Below, one piece after another: positions 11,531-20,583 of a stretch of DNA of 64,000 bases. The translations under genes were made by a program, and so were the position numbers. Each line of letters opens with the position of its first letter. The stretch's first letter is position 1. Origin of the DNA: Caulobacterales bacterium (lineage in GTDB: Bacteria > Pseudomonadota > Alphaproteobacteria > Caulobacterales > Caulobacteraceae). Where the stretch lies: the NCBI GenBank assembly GCA_019510435.1, contig JAEKKJ010000007.1, positions 1-64,000 on the forward strand, written 5' to 3'. The notes under the pieces were generated by a model. It searched no databases and was not told where the DNA came from. It saw nothing but the letters and a program-made list of their open reading frames with translations.

Positions 11531-12007
11531 CTATTTGCGGGCCTTGAGCTCGGCGCAGCTGTCCGGCTCGGCGGTCCAGATCACCGAGGCGACGCGCCAC
11601 CGGCCTTCGACCTTGGCCAGGTCGAAGACGTCGATGCCGCAGTGGGTGGTCTTGCCGTCGAGCTGGAACTCGTAGGGACCGGTCACGGTGGCCAGCAGCG
11701 CGCCGCGCAGGCTGACCCGCGGCGACCACATCTGCTCGTGGAGCCCGGGCCGCAGGTGCTGGGCGAAGTCCTCCACCGTGACCCGGCTGACGGTGGTCGC
11801 GCCCGCGGCGCCTGGGCGGATCGAGGTGTACATGCCGCCGGGCAGGGTGACGGCGCGCACCGCGTCGGCGTCCTGGGAGGCCATGGCGTCGAAGAACGCC
11901 TGCACCGTGGCGATGGCGGCCGCTTCCTGGGGATCGGGCGTGGCGGCAGTCGCCGGGCCGGCGGCAAGGGCGGCGGCGAATCCGGCCGCGAGCATCCAGC
12001 GCTTCAT
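11531..12007 (-). CDS. Secreted NTF2-like (DUF4440/SnoaL-type) protein
   Basis: The 158-aa product starts with a signal peptide (MKRWMLAAGFAAALAAGPATA) that probably cleaves after ATA. The mature part reads as a cone-shaped NTF2-like fold: AAIATVQAFFDAMASQDADAVRAVTL is the typical first helix pair, and GRWRVASVIWT the typical last strand. Such domains can be enzymes or binding modules, so function is open. Its stop is 4 bp from the convergent PQQ dehydrogenase stop. It is followed upstream by the methyltransferase/pepP pair on the same strand. Confidence 0.75.
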   Translation of the reverse strand: MKRWMLAAGFAAALAAGPATAATPDPQEAAAIATVQAFFDAMASQDADAVRAVTLPGGMYTSIRPGAAGATTVSRVTVEDFAQHLRPGLHEQMWSPRVSLRGALLATVTGPYEFQLDGKTTHCGIDVFDLAKVEGRWRVASVIWTAEPDSCAELKARK

Positions 12008-12032
12008 CGTGACGTCCCCCGAAAAGGCGAGC

Positions 12033-12884
12033 CTAGCCTTCGTTGCGGGCGGTGACGACCCAGGTGGCCGACTGCAGCTTCACGCCGTCCGGCCCGTCGC
12101 GGGTGGCGAGGGCGGCGCGCATGGCGTCCACCACCCGCTCGCGCTTGTCCGGGTGCTCCCGCAGCGCCGCGCCCAGCGGGCCGACGCGCAGGGCCAGGCC
12201 GAGGGCGTCCTCCAGGCTGCCGGCGCCGATCTTCAGGTCGTGCGGGGCCAGGTCCACGTCCGCGAAGCCGGCCGCGCGGAGGATGCCGCGCACCCGCTCC
12301 GGATCGGCGAAGGCGAAAGGGCCTGGCGCGCCGGGCTCGGCCGGAGGCGGCGGCGGCAGGAAGGCCGAGGCGGCCACCATCGGCAAGGTCATGACCTCGT
12401 TCTCCGCCGGCGTGCGCCAGCAGACGAACGCGAGGCGGCCACCCGGCTTCAGCGCCCGGCGCAGGTTGGCGAAGGCGGCCGCCGGATCGGCGAAGAACAT
12501 CACCCCGAACCGCGAGAAGACCGCATCGTAGCCGCCCAGCGCGAACGGATGGGTCTGGGCGTCGGCTTCCAGGAACTCGACGCCGCTCCTGCCCGCCGCC
12601 CGTCGGCGCGCCAGCGCCAGCAGCGTGGCCGAGATGTCGAGCCCGGTGGCAAGACCGCCGGGCTGCAGCCGATCAGCCAGCTCCAGCGTGGTCTCGCCGG
12701 CGCCGCACCCGATGTCGAGGATGCGCTCGCCCGGCCGCGGCGACAGCGCGGCCATGGCCAGGCGACCCAGCGGCTGCAGCTGGCGATCCAGCGGCGCCTG
12801 CATCTCGACCCAGGTCGGGCCGGCGCCGTCGTTCCAGTATTCGGCCTGAGCAGCGTTGGGGGCCGCATTGGGGGCTTCATCCAT
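12033..12884 (-). CDS. Class I SAM-dependent methyltransferase
   Basis: The SAM-binding motif ILDIGCGAGETTLELA lies near residue 54, followed by the acidic ATGLDIS turn, FLEADAQTHPF and the motif near YDAVFSRFGVMFF. These mark a Rossmann-fold methyltransferase of the UbiE/type-11 style, 283 aa. The substrate is unknown. ATG 12884 overlaps the upstream pepP stop as TGATG, so the two genes are probably translationally coupled. A GTG one codon earlier is possible. A Pro-rich insertion (LPPPPPAEPG) sits after the core. Confidence 0.85.
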   Translation of the reverse strand: MDEAPNAAPNAAQAEYWNDGAGPTWVEMQAPLDRQLQPLGRLAMAALSPRPGERILDIGCGAGETTLELADRLQPGGLATGLDISATLLALARRRAAGRSGVEFLEADAQTHPFALGGYDAVFSRFGVMFFADPAAAFANLRRALKPGGRLAFVCWRTPAENEVMTLPMVAASAFLPPPPPAEPGAPGPFAFADPERVRGILRAAGFADVDLAPHDLKIGAGSLEDALGLALRVGPLGAALREHPDKRERVVDAMRAALATRDGPDGVKLQSATWVVTARNEG

Positions 12885-14698
12885 CACAGCGGCGCCGTCG
12901 CGTCGGCGAGCCAGCGCTGCACCTGCGGCTCCACCTGCGGCCCGACCACCTCGCGGACCCGGGCGTGGTAGGCGTCGAGGTGGGCGCGTTCCTGGGGCGT
13001 CAGCATCTCGGCCACGATCAGCCGCCGGTCGATCGGGGCCAGGGTCAGGGTCTCGAAGCCGTGCATGGGCCGCTCGCCGCCCGGGATCGGGGCGGCCTCG
13101 GTCACCACCTGCAGGTTCTCGATGCGGATCCCGTAGGCGCCTTCCTTGTAGTAGCCGGGCTCGTTGGAGAGGATCATGCCCGGCTTCAGGGCCACCGCAT
13201 TGGGCGCCTTGGCGATGCGCTGCGGGCCCTCATGGACGCCGAGGTAGCTGCCGACGCCATGGCCGGTGCCGTGGTCGTAGTCGAGGCCATGCATCCACAG
13301 GGCCTGGCGCGCCAGGATGTCCAGCGCCGACCCGCTGGTCCCGGCCGGGAAGCGGATCATGGCCAGCTGCAGGTGGCCCTTCAGCACCAGGGTGAAGCGC
13401 TCGCGCATCTCGGCGCTGGGCTCGCCGATGGCCACGGTGCGGGTCACGTCGGTGGTGCCGTCCAGGTACTGGGCCCCGGAGTCGATCAGCAGCAGCGAGC
13501 CCTTCTCGGCGCGCTTGTTCAGTCGCTCGGTCGGCCGGTAGTGGACGATGGCGCCGTTGGAGGCGGCCCCGGCGATGGTGTCGAAGGAGAGGTCCTTCAG
13601 CGCCCCGGTGGCCTCGCGGAAGCCTTCCAGCTTGGAGACCGCGGTGATCTCGTCCGGCGGATTGGTTTGGCCCTCGGTGGCCAGCCAATGGAGGAAGCGG
13701 GAGAGGGCCGCGCCGTCGCGGGCGTGGGCGCTGCGCGCGCCCTGGATCTCCACCGGGTTCTTGCAGGCGCGGGGCAGGGCGCAGGGGTCATCGGCGCGGA
13801 TCACCGCGGCGCCGGCGTCCTCCAGGGTCTTGAAGTACCAGGCCGAGGACAGGGCCGGGTCCACCACCACCCTTTGGCCCTTCAGCTCGGCCAAAGCCTG
13901 GGGCAGGTCGGCCGGCGTCTCCAGGCGGACCTGGTTGCCGAGCCAGGCGGGCAGCTCCGGCGTCACCTTGGCCGGGTCCAGGAACAGGCGCGCCGTGCCG
14001 TCCTTCGCCAGGATCGCCTGGCCGATGGGCAGGGGCGAGCGGATGACGTCGCCGCCGCGGACGTTGAACAGCCAGGCGATGGACGATGGCGCGGTCAGCA
14101 CCGTCGCGTCCGCCCCGCGCTGGCCCAGCTGGGCGCCCACGCGGGCGCGCTTGGCCGCGGAGTCTTCACCGGCGTATTCCAGCGGATGCGGCACGATCGG
14201 GGCCGTGGGTTGGGGCGGGCGCGCCTGGCCCCAGGCCTGGTCCAGCGGGTTGTCGTTCACCGGGGTCAGCTCGGCGCCGGCCTTGGCGGCGGCCTCGCGC
14301 AGCCGGGCCAGGGCGTCGGGGCTGTGCAGGCGCGGGTCGTAGCCGATCTTCTGGCCCCGGGCCGCGGCGGCCTCCAGGTAGGCGGGCACGCCGCCCTCCA
14401 CGAGGTCGCGGATCTCGAACAGCTGGCCGTCCACCTGGTCGCGCACCTGCAGGGTGTAGCGGCCGTCCACGAAGACCGCGGCCCTGTCCTTCAGGATCAC
14501 CGCCGCCCCGGCCGAGCCGGTGAACCCGGTGGCCCAGGCCAGGCGGTCGTTGGCGGCGGGCAGGTATTCGTTCTGGTGCTCGTCCTCATGCGGCACGAGG
14601 AAGCCGTCGAGGCCTTGGCGGGCCATGGCTTCGCGGATCAGCGGCACGTGCCGAGGGCCGAAGGAACGGTCGGTGGTTTCGTCGAACGTCTGGCGCAT
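12884..14698 (-). CDS. pepP: Xaa-Pro aminopeptidase (M24B family)
   Basis: M24B peptidases cleave an N-terminal residue preceding proline using two metal ions. The 604-aa product has two creatinase-like N-terminal lobes (GFLVPHEDEHQNEYLP, AVFVDGRYTLQVRDQV) and a C-terminal pita-bread domain. The domain keeps metal-site motifs LLLIDSGAQYLDGTTDVTRT, DYDHGTGHGVGSYLGVHEGP and SNEPGYYKEGAYGIRIEN. The long form with two N-terminal lobes is the type common in alphaproteobacteria. No signal peptide is visible, so it is cytoplasmic. Its stop overlaps the methyltransferase start. Confidence 0.95.
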   Translation of the reverse strand: MRQTFDETTDRSFGPRHVPLIREAMARQGLDGFLVPHEDEHQNEYLPAANDRLAWATGFTGSAGAAVILKDRAAVFVDGRYTLQVRDQVDGQLFEIRDLVEGGVPAYLEAAAARGQKIGYDPRLHSPDALARLREAAAKAGAELTPVNDNPLDQAWGQARPPQPTAPIVPHPLEYAGEDSAAKRARVGAQLGQRGADATVLTAPSSIAWLFNVRGGDVIRSPLPIGQAILAKDGTARLFLDPAKVTPELPAWLGNQVRLETPADLPQALAELKGQRVVVDPALSSAWYFKTLEDAGAAVIRADDPCALPRACKNPVEIQGARSAHARDGAALSRFLHWLATEGQTNPPDEITAVSKLEGFREATGALKDLSFDTIAGAASNGAIVHYRPTERLNKRAEKGSLLLIDSGAQYLDGTTDVTRTVAIGEPSAEMRERFTLVLKGHLQLAMIRFPAGTSGSALDILARQALWMHGLDYDHGTGHGVGSYLGVHEGPQRIAKAPNAVALKPGMILSNEPGYYKEGAYGIRIENLQVVTEAAPIPGGERPMHGFETLTLAPIDRRLIVAEMLTPQERAHLDAYHARVREVVGPQVEPQVQRWLADATAPL

Positions 14699-14762
14699 CC
14701 TTGCGATGTAGCCCTTCGCGCCGCGCGGGCAAAGGGCCGCTCATCGCATGAATTTACCCGGG

Positions 14763-14768
14763 TATAAT
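14763..14768 (+). promoter_or_regulatory. Candidate -10 element (TATAAT) before the GIY-YIG gene
   Basis: An exact TATAAT occurs in otherwise GC-rich DNA 34 bases before the GIY-YIG start, just after the palindrome ACCCGGGT. A -35 match at the right distance is not obvious, so this is a tentative promoter call. Confidence 0.3.
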
Positions 14769-14801
14769 TGACGTCCGTGGCGCGTCCGGCTAGGGGAGCG
14801 C

Positions 14802-15146
14802 ATGGACAAGTCGAGCCGCCGCCAGATCCTCCGCGACTACAAGGAGCGCAAGGCGCCGGCGGGCGTCTATGCGGTGCGTTGCGCGGGTTCGGGCGAGGTC
14901 TGGGTGGGCGCGACCCGCAACCTGGACGCCCAGAAGAACAGCGTCTGGTTCGGGCTCTCCACGGGCGGCCATGTCAATCGGGCGATGCAGGCGGCCTGGG
15001 CGGCGCACGGCGCGGCGGCCTTCGCCTACGAGCCGCTGGAGCGGATCGAGGACGAAGACCTGACGCCGCTGGGCCTGGCCGATGCCCTCAAGGCCCGCGA
15101 GCGGCATTGGCGCGACGCGCTGGGGGCCGGCCGGGCGGCGGGTTAG
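14802..15146 (+). CDS. GIY-YIG domain protein
   Basis: The 114-aa product carries the GIY-YIG nuclease fold: AGVYAVRC forms the GIY strand and VWVGATRNLDAQKNS the YIG strand, which reads VGA instead of YIG. The catalytic Arg is retained in the following helix (ATRNL), and a downstream ERHWRDAL helix contains Glu. Small stand-alone GIY-YIG proteins of this sort are common and mostly uncharacterised. A Shine-Dalgarno GGGGAGCGC precedes the ATG. It diverges from pepP across about 100 bp containing a TATAAT. Confidence 0.75.
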   Translation: MDKSSRRQILRDYKERKAPAGVYAVRCAGSGEVWVGATRNLDAQKNSVWFGLSTGGHVNRAMQAAWAAHGAAAFAYEPLERIEDEDLTPLGLADALKARERHWRDALGAGRAAG

Positions 15147-15152
15147 CGGCCC

Positions 15153-15551
15153 CTACCGCGGCGGCGGGGGCGCTTCGGTGGTGGTCGCGTCCTGAGCGGC
15201 GTCGGTGGTGGCGTTCACCGCCCGCTGGGCGTCAGTGGAGGCGTCGCGGGCCGCGCGCTCGGTGGAGCTGGCGGCGGTCGCGGCGGCGTCCTGAGCCGAC
15301 TGGGCGGCGGTGGAGGCGGCCTGCTGGGCGTTGGAGGCGGCGCTGGCCAGGCTGGCCTCGGCCGCGCCCTGGTCGCGGGCGGCCTGCAGCTGGTCCTGGC
15401 TCGCGCTATTGTTGACCAGGAAAATCACCGCCACGATGGCGACCACCGCCACCACGGCGGCGATCCACCAGCCGGCGGAGCCGCCGCTGCGGCGGACCAC
15501 CACGCGCTCGGGCTCGCGGGTCACGGTCGTGCGTTCGTATTCCTCGGACAT
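15153..15551 (-). CDS. Ala-rich protein with one transmembrane helix, unknown function
   Basis: The 132-aa product has a charged N-terminal cytoplasmic stretch (RTTVTREPERVVVRR) and a single membrane helix WWIAAVVAVVAIVAVIFLV at about residues 28-46. Beyond it is a low-complexity, Ala/Ser/Thr/Gln-rich segment likely to form an extended coiled coil in the periplasm, ending TEAPPPPR. The composition makes homology calls unreliable. It converges with the GIY-YIG gene, stops 6 bp apart. Confidence 0.65.
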   Translation of the reverse strand: MSEEYERTTVTREPERVVVRRSGGSAGWWIAAVVAVVAIVAVIFLVNNSASQDQLQAARDQGAAEASLASAASNAQQAASTAAQSAQDAAATAASSTERAARDASTDAQRAVNATTDAAQDATTTEAPPPPR

Positions 15552-15761
15552 GGTTCGCGTCCTTCTCTCCTCATGGCCGGCTTGGCCGTTGGGCGAAAGA
15601 ACGTGGGTTGCCGGTGGCGGTTCCGGGCGCGTCTCGAGCAGCTAGCGACCGCCGGCCGGTGGGGCGCCCCACAAGGAAAGCCAAACGCGCCGACATGCGG
15701 TGCAACAAACCACGCTCCCCGGAGGTTGAACACCCAAGGCTTCGCCGTAGGGGGCGTTTCG

Positions 15762-16847
15762 TTGGCATCGTCGATCATCCTGTCGCCTGGCGCATTCCGG
15801 CTCCTGCTGGCGCTCGCGGTCGTCATCGCGCACATCACCGCGCTCGACATCGGCCATCTGGCGGTGCTGCTCTTCTTCTATCTGTCGGGCTACTGGGTCA
15901 CCCGGATCTGGACCGAGAAGTTCGGCGAAGGCCGCAGGGGCATGTTCTACGCCTCGCGCTATCTGCGAATCTTCCCGCTGTTCCTCCTGGCGACCCTCAT
16001 CAGCGCCTGGGCCCGCGAGACGCCGCTGGGCCTCACCAACTTCACGCTCTTCGGGCTCTCGATCACCGGCCACGATCCGACCCTGGTGTCGTGGTCGCTC
16101 GACCTGGAGGCGCAGTTCTATCTCCTGCTGCCCTTCGTGGCCGTGTTCTTCGTGACCGCGCCGCGGCAGACCCTTGCTGTCGGCCTCGCACTCACCGTGG
16201 CGGGGTTTGCCATGCACGAGCGCTACGGCTTCGGCCTGGCCAAGTTCTGCCTGCCGTTCATCCTGGGCGGTCTGACATACGGCCAGAAGTGGCGGCCATC
16301 GGAGCGCGCGGCCCTGATCTCGCTGGCGGGGTTCGTCGCCTTCACCGCGTTGACGGCCTTCACGCCGTTCCTGCTGAAGACCACGCCCGATCCGTTTTCG
16401 CGCGATGTCTGGGCCATCCTTTGGCTGCTGCCGCTACTGCCATATGTGGCGAATTCGCTGACCATCCGCTCGGGCGCGTTTGATCGCGACCTCGGGAACC
16501 TGAGCTTTCCGGTCTATCTCTTCCACCAGGTCGTCATCTTCGGCGTCGTGCATTCGGTGGCCGCGGGAAGCCGCCTCGAAAAGCCGTTGATCATCGGTGG
16601 CACGCTGGCGCTCGCGGCGATCATCTACCGCGTCTTCGACCGACCAATCGACGCGTGGCGGGTCAGGGTGACGGAGCGTCGGGTGACCCAGGCGCCGCCA
16701 TCTAGCGATCGGCTAGACCTTCTTCACACCGGAACCCGTACGCCTTCCCCTGTTGCGACGGTGTCGGCCTCCGGCGAGCTACCAAGACGCAGCCCGCGGC
16801 GAATGCCCTCGAAGGCCAGGAAAACCAGGAGCGTCGAGACGAGATAG
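15762..16847 (+). CDS. Acyltransferase family 3 (OafA/OpgC-type) membrane protein
   Basis: Acyltransferase-3 proteins move acetyl or succinyl groups onto extracytoplasmic sugars through about ten membrane helices. The sequence opens with AFRLLLALAVVIAHI, carrying the conserved His in the first helix. LLFFYLSGYWVTR and FYASRYLRIFPLFLL follow, matching the R-X-X-R-type landmark of the family. I place the start at TTG 15762 because GTAGGGGG lies just upstream and helix 1 then begins about 11 residues in. An in-frame ATG at 15573 would add an unlikely Arg-rich 63-residue leader. The last 124 bp overlap the convergent membrane-protein gene, and the tail is basic (RRSPRRMPSKARKTR). Confidence 0.78.
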   Translation: MASSIILSPGAFRLLLALAVVIAHITALDIGHLAVLLFFYLSGYWVTRIWTEKFGEGRRGMFYASRYLRIFPLFLLATLISAWARETPLGLTNFTLFGLSITGHDPTLVSWSLDLEAQFYLLLPFVAVFFVTAPRQTLAVGLALTVAGFAMHERYGFGLAKFCLPFILGGLTYGQKWRPSERAALISLAGFVAFTALTAFTPFLLKTTPDPFSRDVWAILWLLPLLPYVANSLTIRSGAFDRDLGNLSFPVYLFHQVVIFGVVHSVAAGSRLEKPLIIGGTLALAAIIYRVFDRPIDAWRVRVTERRVTQAPPSSDRLDLLHTGTRTPSPVATVSASGELPRRSPRRMPSKARKTRSVETR

Positions 16848-18070
16848 CGGTAGCGCGGAACCGGCTGGACGAGCAGATACGGCGCGCAGGGCAAGACTGT
16901 GGCCAGGGCGACATAGGTCCAGCGCGTCCAATCCTGGCGCAGCCCGAGCATCAGGCCAAAGAAGCCGAGGACTCCGATGATCCAGGTCGCGATCGACTTG
17001 GCCATGTACTCAGGCACGACCGCGCCGCCGAACGGGGACCACTGCCACGGATCGGGGAACCAGAACTGGCGCAGGTTGCGAAGGGCGATGTGCGCGGCGT
17101 CCCCGGGATGGGCCCTGATCCAGTCCATCGACTGCCGACCCAAGGCGGCGGCGTACTCGGTCTCGCCCACCCGGCGCACCACCACGAGCGCAGCCGGTGA
17201 GGAGAAGGGATGGATCGTGTCGTGCCGCGAGCGGAACTCTGCGCCCGGGTCGGGTGGATTGACGGCGCCAGGATAGTAGGACTGGGCCAATTCCAGGCCG
17301 AAGTTGCTGCGCGTCAGTACGAAGTGATGAAGTTCGGCCTCGTTCCGCAGGCCCCATGGCAGGAGAAACGCCGCCAGGGCCGCCGCAAAGGTGAGGCCGG
17401 CCAGCGGCCAGCGACGAAGCTCGACCTTCTGCATGACGAGAACCGCCGCTGCGCCATAGATTCCGAGCGCCGCCGCCTGGTTCACGAAGCCCAGGAAGCC
17501 GGCCGCGACGGCCAGCGGCGCGAGGTCTCGAATTGTGAGGCGCGGCCGCTCAGAGAGCGTCAATATCCAAAGCAGCAGGCCCGTGCTCATGGCCGCTGCG
17601 AGCAGCCCCTCGAACAGGCGAAGCTGGCGCAACTCGATGACGGCGTTGATCGGCGCAAGGGCGACGAAAGCCAAACTTGCCAGCCGCCACAGGCGAGGCA
17701 TGCCGAGCCGCTTGAAACATTGGTCAGCGAAAACGAACGAGACCGACGCGAGGCTTATCGCGATCACGACGAGGATGATCTCCGCGCGGTTCGTGACCCC
17801 GAGCGTCCTGTAGACCAGGCCGCCGAGCATCGGCATCACCGGCGAGAGGTGCGCCGTGGGCCCAAGACCAGGCCCGTAGGCGTCGGCGAGTACCCCGGTG
17901 TGCGCAAAGGTCGTCGCGAGGTTGAGCGCCTCGCTGGGACGCGCCGCCAGCATGGCCGGCCTCAGCACCCAGGCCAGACGCCACGCCGCGCCGGCGCCGA
18001 TGGCGGCCAGCATCACCCAGGGCGCAAGGCGTTCGCCGAGCGCGATGGCCCGTTGACGGAATGTTGGCAC
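16724..18070 (-). CDS. Polytopic membrane protein, GT-C-like, tandem paralogue A
   Basis: This is a 448-aa protein with about ten hydrophobic helices, a loop TRSNFGLELAQSYYPGAV, a conserved RRVGETEYAAALGR segment and WFPDPWQW. The helix layout with a long early extracytoplasmic loop recalls GT-C glycosyltransferases (ArnT/PMT type), but I see no decisive catalytic motif. GTG 18070 is chosen because GGGGGA precedes it. A TTG at 18121 is an alternative. The 3' end overlaps the acyltransferase gene by 124 bp. The next gene is a clear paralogue, so a local duplication is likely. Role in surface polysaccharide or lipid modification is inferred from the neighbour only. Confidence 0.72.
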   Translation of the reverse strand: MPTFRQRAIALGERLAPWVMLAAIGAGAAWRLAWVLRPAMLAARPSEALNLATTFAHTGVLADAYGPGLGPTAHLSPVMPMLGGLVYRTLGVTNRAEIILVVIAISLASVSFVFADQCFKRLGMPRLWRLASLAFVALAPINAVIELRQLRLFEGLLAAAMSTGLLLWILTLSERPRLTIRDLAPLAVAAGFLGFVNQAAALGIYGAAAVLVMQKVELRRWPLAGLTFAAALAAFLLPWGLRNEAELHHFVLTRSNFGLELAQSYYPGAVNPPDPGAEFRSRHDTIHPFSSPAALVVVRRVGETEYAAALGRQSMDWIRAHPGDAAHIALRNLRQFWFPDPWQWSPFGGAVVPEYMAKSIATWIIGVLGFFGLMLGLRQDWTRWTYVALATVLPCAPYLLVQPVPRYRYLVSTLLVFLAFEGIRRGLRLGSSPEADTVATGEGVRVPV

Positions 18071-18239
18071 GATCGACTGTCCCCCCGAACGTCGTGGCCA
18101 ACGCTTTGGATGAGAAAACAAGGATATGTCAATAGATCTTCACGCTGGCCCAGCGACTCCATGGCGGCGCGATGAAATTGCAGGCGCAACTACGGCCTGC
18201 GCGCTCGAAAATCAGCCACCCTTGCGGGCGGGCGCCGTT

Positions 18240-19619
18240 TTACGCGGCCTCAGCCTTGCGCCTGGCCGGCTCCGGGGCGGTCGCAGCGAACTCGCAGAGC
18301 CTGCGCACCGCTTCGGCTGCCAGGAAGAACAGCAGCGTCGAGACCAGGTAGCGGTAGCGGATGACCGGCTGGGTCAGGATGTACGGCAGGGAGGGAAGGA
18401 TCAGCGCCGGCGCGACGTAGATCCACGTCCGGAGATCCCGCGCGAGCCCCGACATCAGCCCCAGGAGGCCCAGGACCGTCACGACCCACAGGAAATAGGA
18501 CTTCATCCGGTATTGCGCCTTCACGTCCTGGTCGAACGCCTGCCACAGCCAGGGATCGGGGAACCAATAGTTCCGGAACTGGCGCACCGCGATCGTGGCG
18601 GCGTCCGCGGGGTTGGCCTTGATCCAGGCCATGGCCTCGCGCCCCTGGGAGGCGGCGTACTCCACCTCGCCGACCCGTCGCAGCTCCCGCACCGCCTCGG
18701 GCGACGCCATGGGGTGCATCTCGCGGTGCCGCCGCTTGAATTCGAGCAGGGCGTTCGCCGGGTGCACGGCGCCCGGATAATAGGCTTGCGACAGCTCGAG
18801 GCCGAAGTTGCTGCGGGTTAGGATCGGGTGGTGCATGGCGCGCTCGTTGCGCATCGCCCAGGGCCCGAGGAAGACGGCGAGGGCGCCGGCGAAAACCAGG
18901 CCGGCCGCCGGCCATTTCAGCCACCTGACCCGCAGCAGCACCAGCAGTCCGGCGGCGCCGTAGACCCCGAGCGCCGCCGCCTGGGTTGTCAGGGCGAGGA
19001 ACGCCATCACCAGCGCCAGGGGTATGAGGGCCAGCACCTTCACCTCTGGACGCCGGGCGAGCGCGAGGATCCACCAGAGGATCCCCGTGCTGAGCGCCGT
19101 CGCCAGCATGCCCTCGAAGCCGCGCAGCTGGCGCACCTCGATCATGGCGTTGAGCGGGATCAGGCAGGCCGCGGCGAGGCCGGCCAGCGCCCACAGCGGG
19201 GGAACCGCCAGCAACCGGAAGGCGCGGTAGGTGAAGTAGAAGGATGCGCAGGCCAGCAGGATGGCCACGACCGCCAGGAACAGCTCCGCCTGGGTCGTCG
19301 ACCCCAGGTAGCGATAGACCAGCCCCTCATAGATCGCCATCGTCGGCGCCACGTGGGCTGTCGGTCCCGTTCCATAGCCGAAGGCGTCGGCCAGCTGGCC
19401 CGTCCGCGCATAGGTCAGCGCCACATTGCGGACTTCGCTGCGCAGTGGGGCCAGTCGACCCCCACTCAACACCCAGGCCAGACGCCACAGGCCGCCCAGG
19501 CCCAGCAGCGCCCACACCAGGCGCGGCTCCCAGCGCGCCGCAAAGGCCTCCGCCTCGCCGAGGTAACGATCCAATCCGGTGCGCTTCAAGCGATCCCCCG
19601 CGCGTCTCTCTGCCCGCAT
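18240..19619 (-). CDS. Polytopic membrane protein, GT-C-like, tandem paralogue B
   Basis: This 459-aa product is collinear with the preceding gene: WRLAWVLSGG, VEVRQLRGFEGMLATALSTG style helices, TRSNFGLELSQAYYPGAVHP, RRVGEVEYAASQGREAMAWI and YWFPDPWLW all have counterparts there. Both end with a VIRYRYLVSTLLFFLA-type helix before a basic tail. The substrate is unknown. The 118-bp gap to paralogue A is lower in GC than its surroundings and may hold a promoter. The start is ATG 19619, with a basic cytoplasmic N-terminus before the first helix. Confidence 0.72.
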   Translation of the reverse strand: MRAERRAGDRLKRTGLDRYLGEAEAFAARWEPRLVWALLGLGGLWRLAWVLSGGRLAPLRSEVRNVALTYARTGQLADAFGYGTGPTAHVAPTMAIYEGLVYRYLGSTTQAELFLAVVAILLACASFYFTYRAFRLLAVPPLWALAGLAAACLIPLNAMIEVRQLRGFEGMLATALSTGILWWILALARRPEVKVLALIPLALVMAFLALTTQAAALGVYGAAGLLVLLRVRWLKWPAAGLVFAGALAVFLGPWAMRNERAMHHPILTRSNFGLELSQAYYPGAVHPANALLEFKRRHREMHPMASPEAVRELRRVGEVEYAASQGREAMAWIKANPADAATIAVRQFRNYWFPDPWLWQAFDQDVKAQYRMKSYFLWVVTVLGLLGLMSGLARDLRTWIYVAPALILPSLPYILTQPVIRYRYLVSTLLFFLAAEAVRRLCEFAATAPEPARRKAEAA

Positions 19620-19659
19620 AGAACCGTGGAAGCCCCCGGCCGTCGAGGCCTATCCGGCC

Positions 19660-20526
19660 CTATTTCCGCTTCAGCACCAGGGTTGCCCAGGCGTCGCGGT
19701 GCAGGCGGCGGACCAGGCGGAAGCCCTTGGAGGTGTAGGCCGCCAGGACGCGCCGCTCCTGGGTGCGGAGCAGGCCGGAAAGGATGGTCAGGCCGCCGGG
19801 CCTCAGGGCCAGCTTGATGTCCTGCGACAGGGCCACCAGGGGCGGGGCCAGGATGTTGGCGAACACCAGGTCATAGGGCCCGTCGCGCCGCACTTCGGTG
19901 TGGTCGAGGCCGCTGGCGTGGACGAAGCGGGCGCGGGCGGCGTTCAGGATGGCGTTCTCGTTGGCGATCCGCACGGAGACGCGGTCGATGTCGGTGCCGA
20001 CGGCCACCGGCGAGCCGGTGCGCGCCGCGGCGATGGCCAGCACCCCAGTGCCGCAGCCCACGTCCAGCACCCGCGCGAACCGCCGCCGCTTCAGGAGCTC
20101 GTCGAAGGCCAGCAGGCAGCCCACCGTCGTGCCGTGGTGGCCCGTGCCGAATGCGGCCCCCGCCTCGATGCGCAGGTTGACGGTGCTGGGCGGCGCGAGG
20201 CCTCGGTCGTGGGCGCCATAGACGAAGAACCGGCCGGCGCGCACCGGCGGCAGCCCCGAGAGCGCCATCGCCAGCCAGTCGGCGTCGGCCAGCACCTCGG
20301 TGGTCACCCGGAGGGTGGGGAACCGGGCGAGCACGGCCGCGATCGCCGGCGGCTCGGTGTCCTGCGTCGGAAAGGCGTCGATCCGCCAGACGTCGTGGTC
20401 CTCGTCCTCCTCCAGGATGGAGAAGGTCAGGGCCTCGGTGGCGGCGTCGCCCTCGAGCGCCGCGGCGGCGGCTTCGGCGTCGGCGCGCGGGCCGCGGGCG
20501 ATGATCTGGATGGCCTCGTCGGTCAT
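19660..20526 (-). CDS. prmA: Ribosomal protein L11 methyltransferase PrmA
   Basis: PrmA trimethylates ribosomal protein L11 using SAM. The 288-aa protein has an N-terminal substrate-recognition part ([20 protein letters not shown]) and a C-terminal SAM domain. Landmarks are [23 protein letters not shown], the motif [19 protein letters not shown], and [18 protein letters not shown], which is the NPPY-like N-I-L-A-x-P element characteristic of PrmA. Its length and the late SGLLRTQ motif fit the family. It appears to be a single-gene unit. Confidence 0.95.
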   Translation of the reverse strand: MTDEAIQIIARGPRADAEAAAAALEGDAATEALTFSILEEDEDHDVWRIDAFPTQDTEPPAIAAVLARFPTLRVTTEVLADADWLAMALSGLPPVRAGRFFVYGAHDRGLAPPSTVNLRIEAGAAFGTGHHGTTVGCLLAFDELLKRRRFARVLDVGCGTGVLAIAAARTGSPVAVGTDIDRVSVRIANENAILNAARARFVHASGLDHTEVRRDGPYDLVFANILAPPLVALSQDIKLALRPGGLTILSGLLRTQERRVLAAYTSKGFRLVRRLHRDAWATLVLKRK

Positions 20527-20583
20527 GGGCGCGAGGCTCTACCGGTCCGGCGGCGGAAAGGCGAGGGGGATCAGTTGCTGGGA

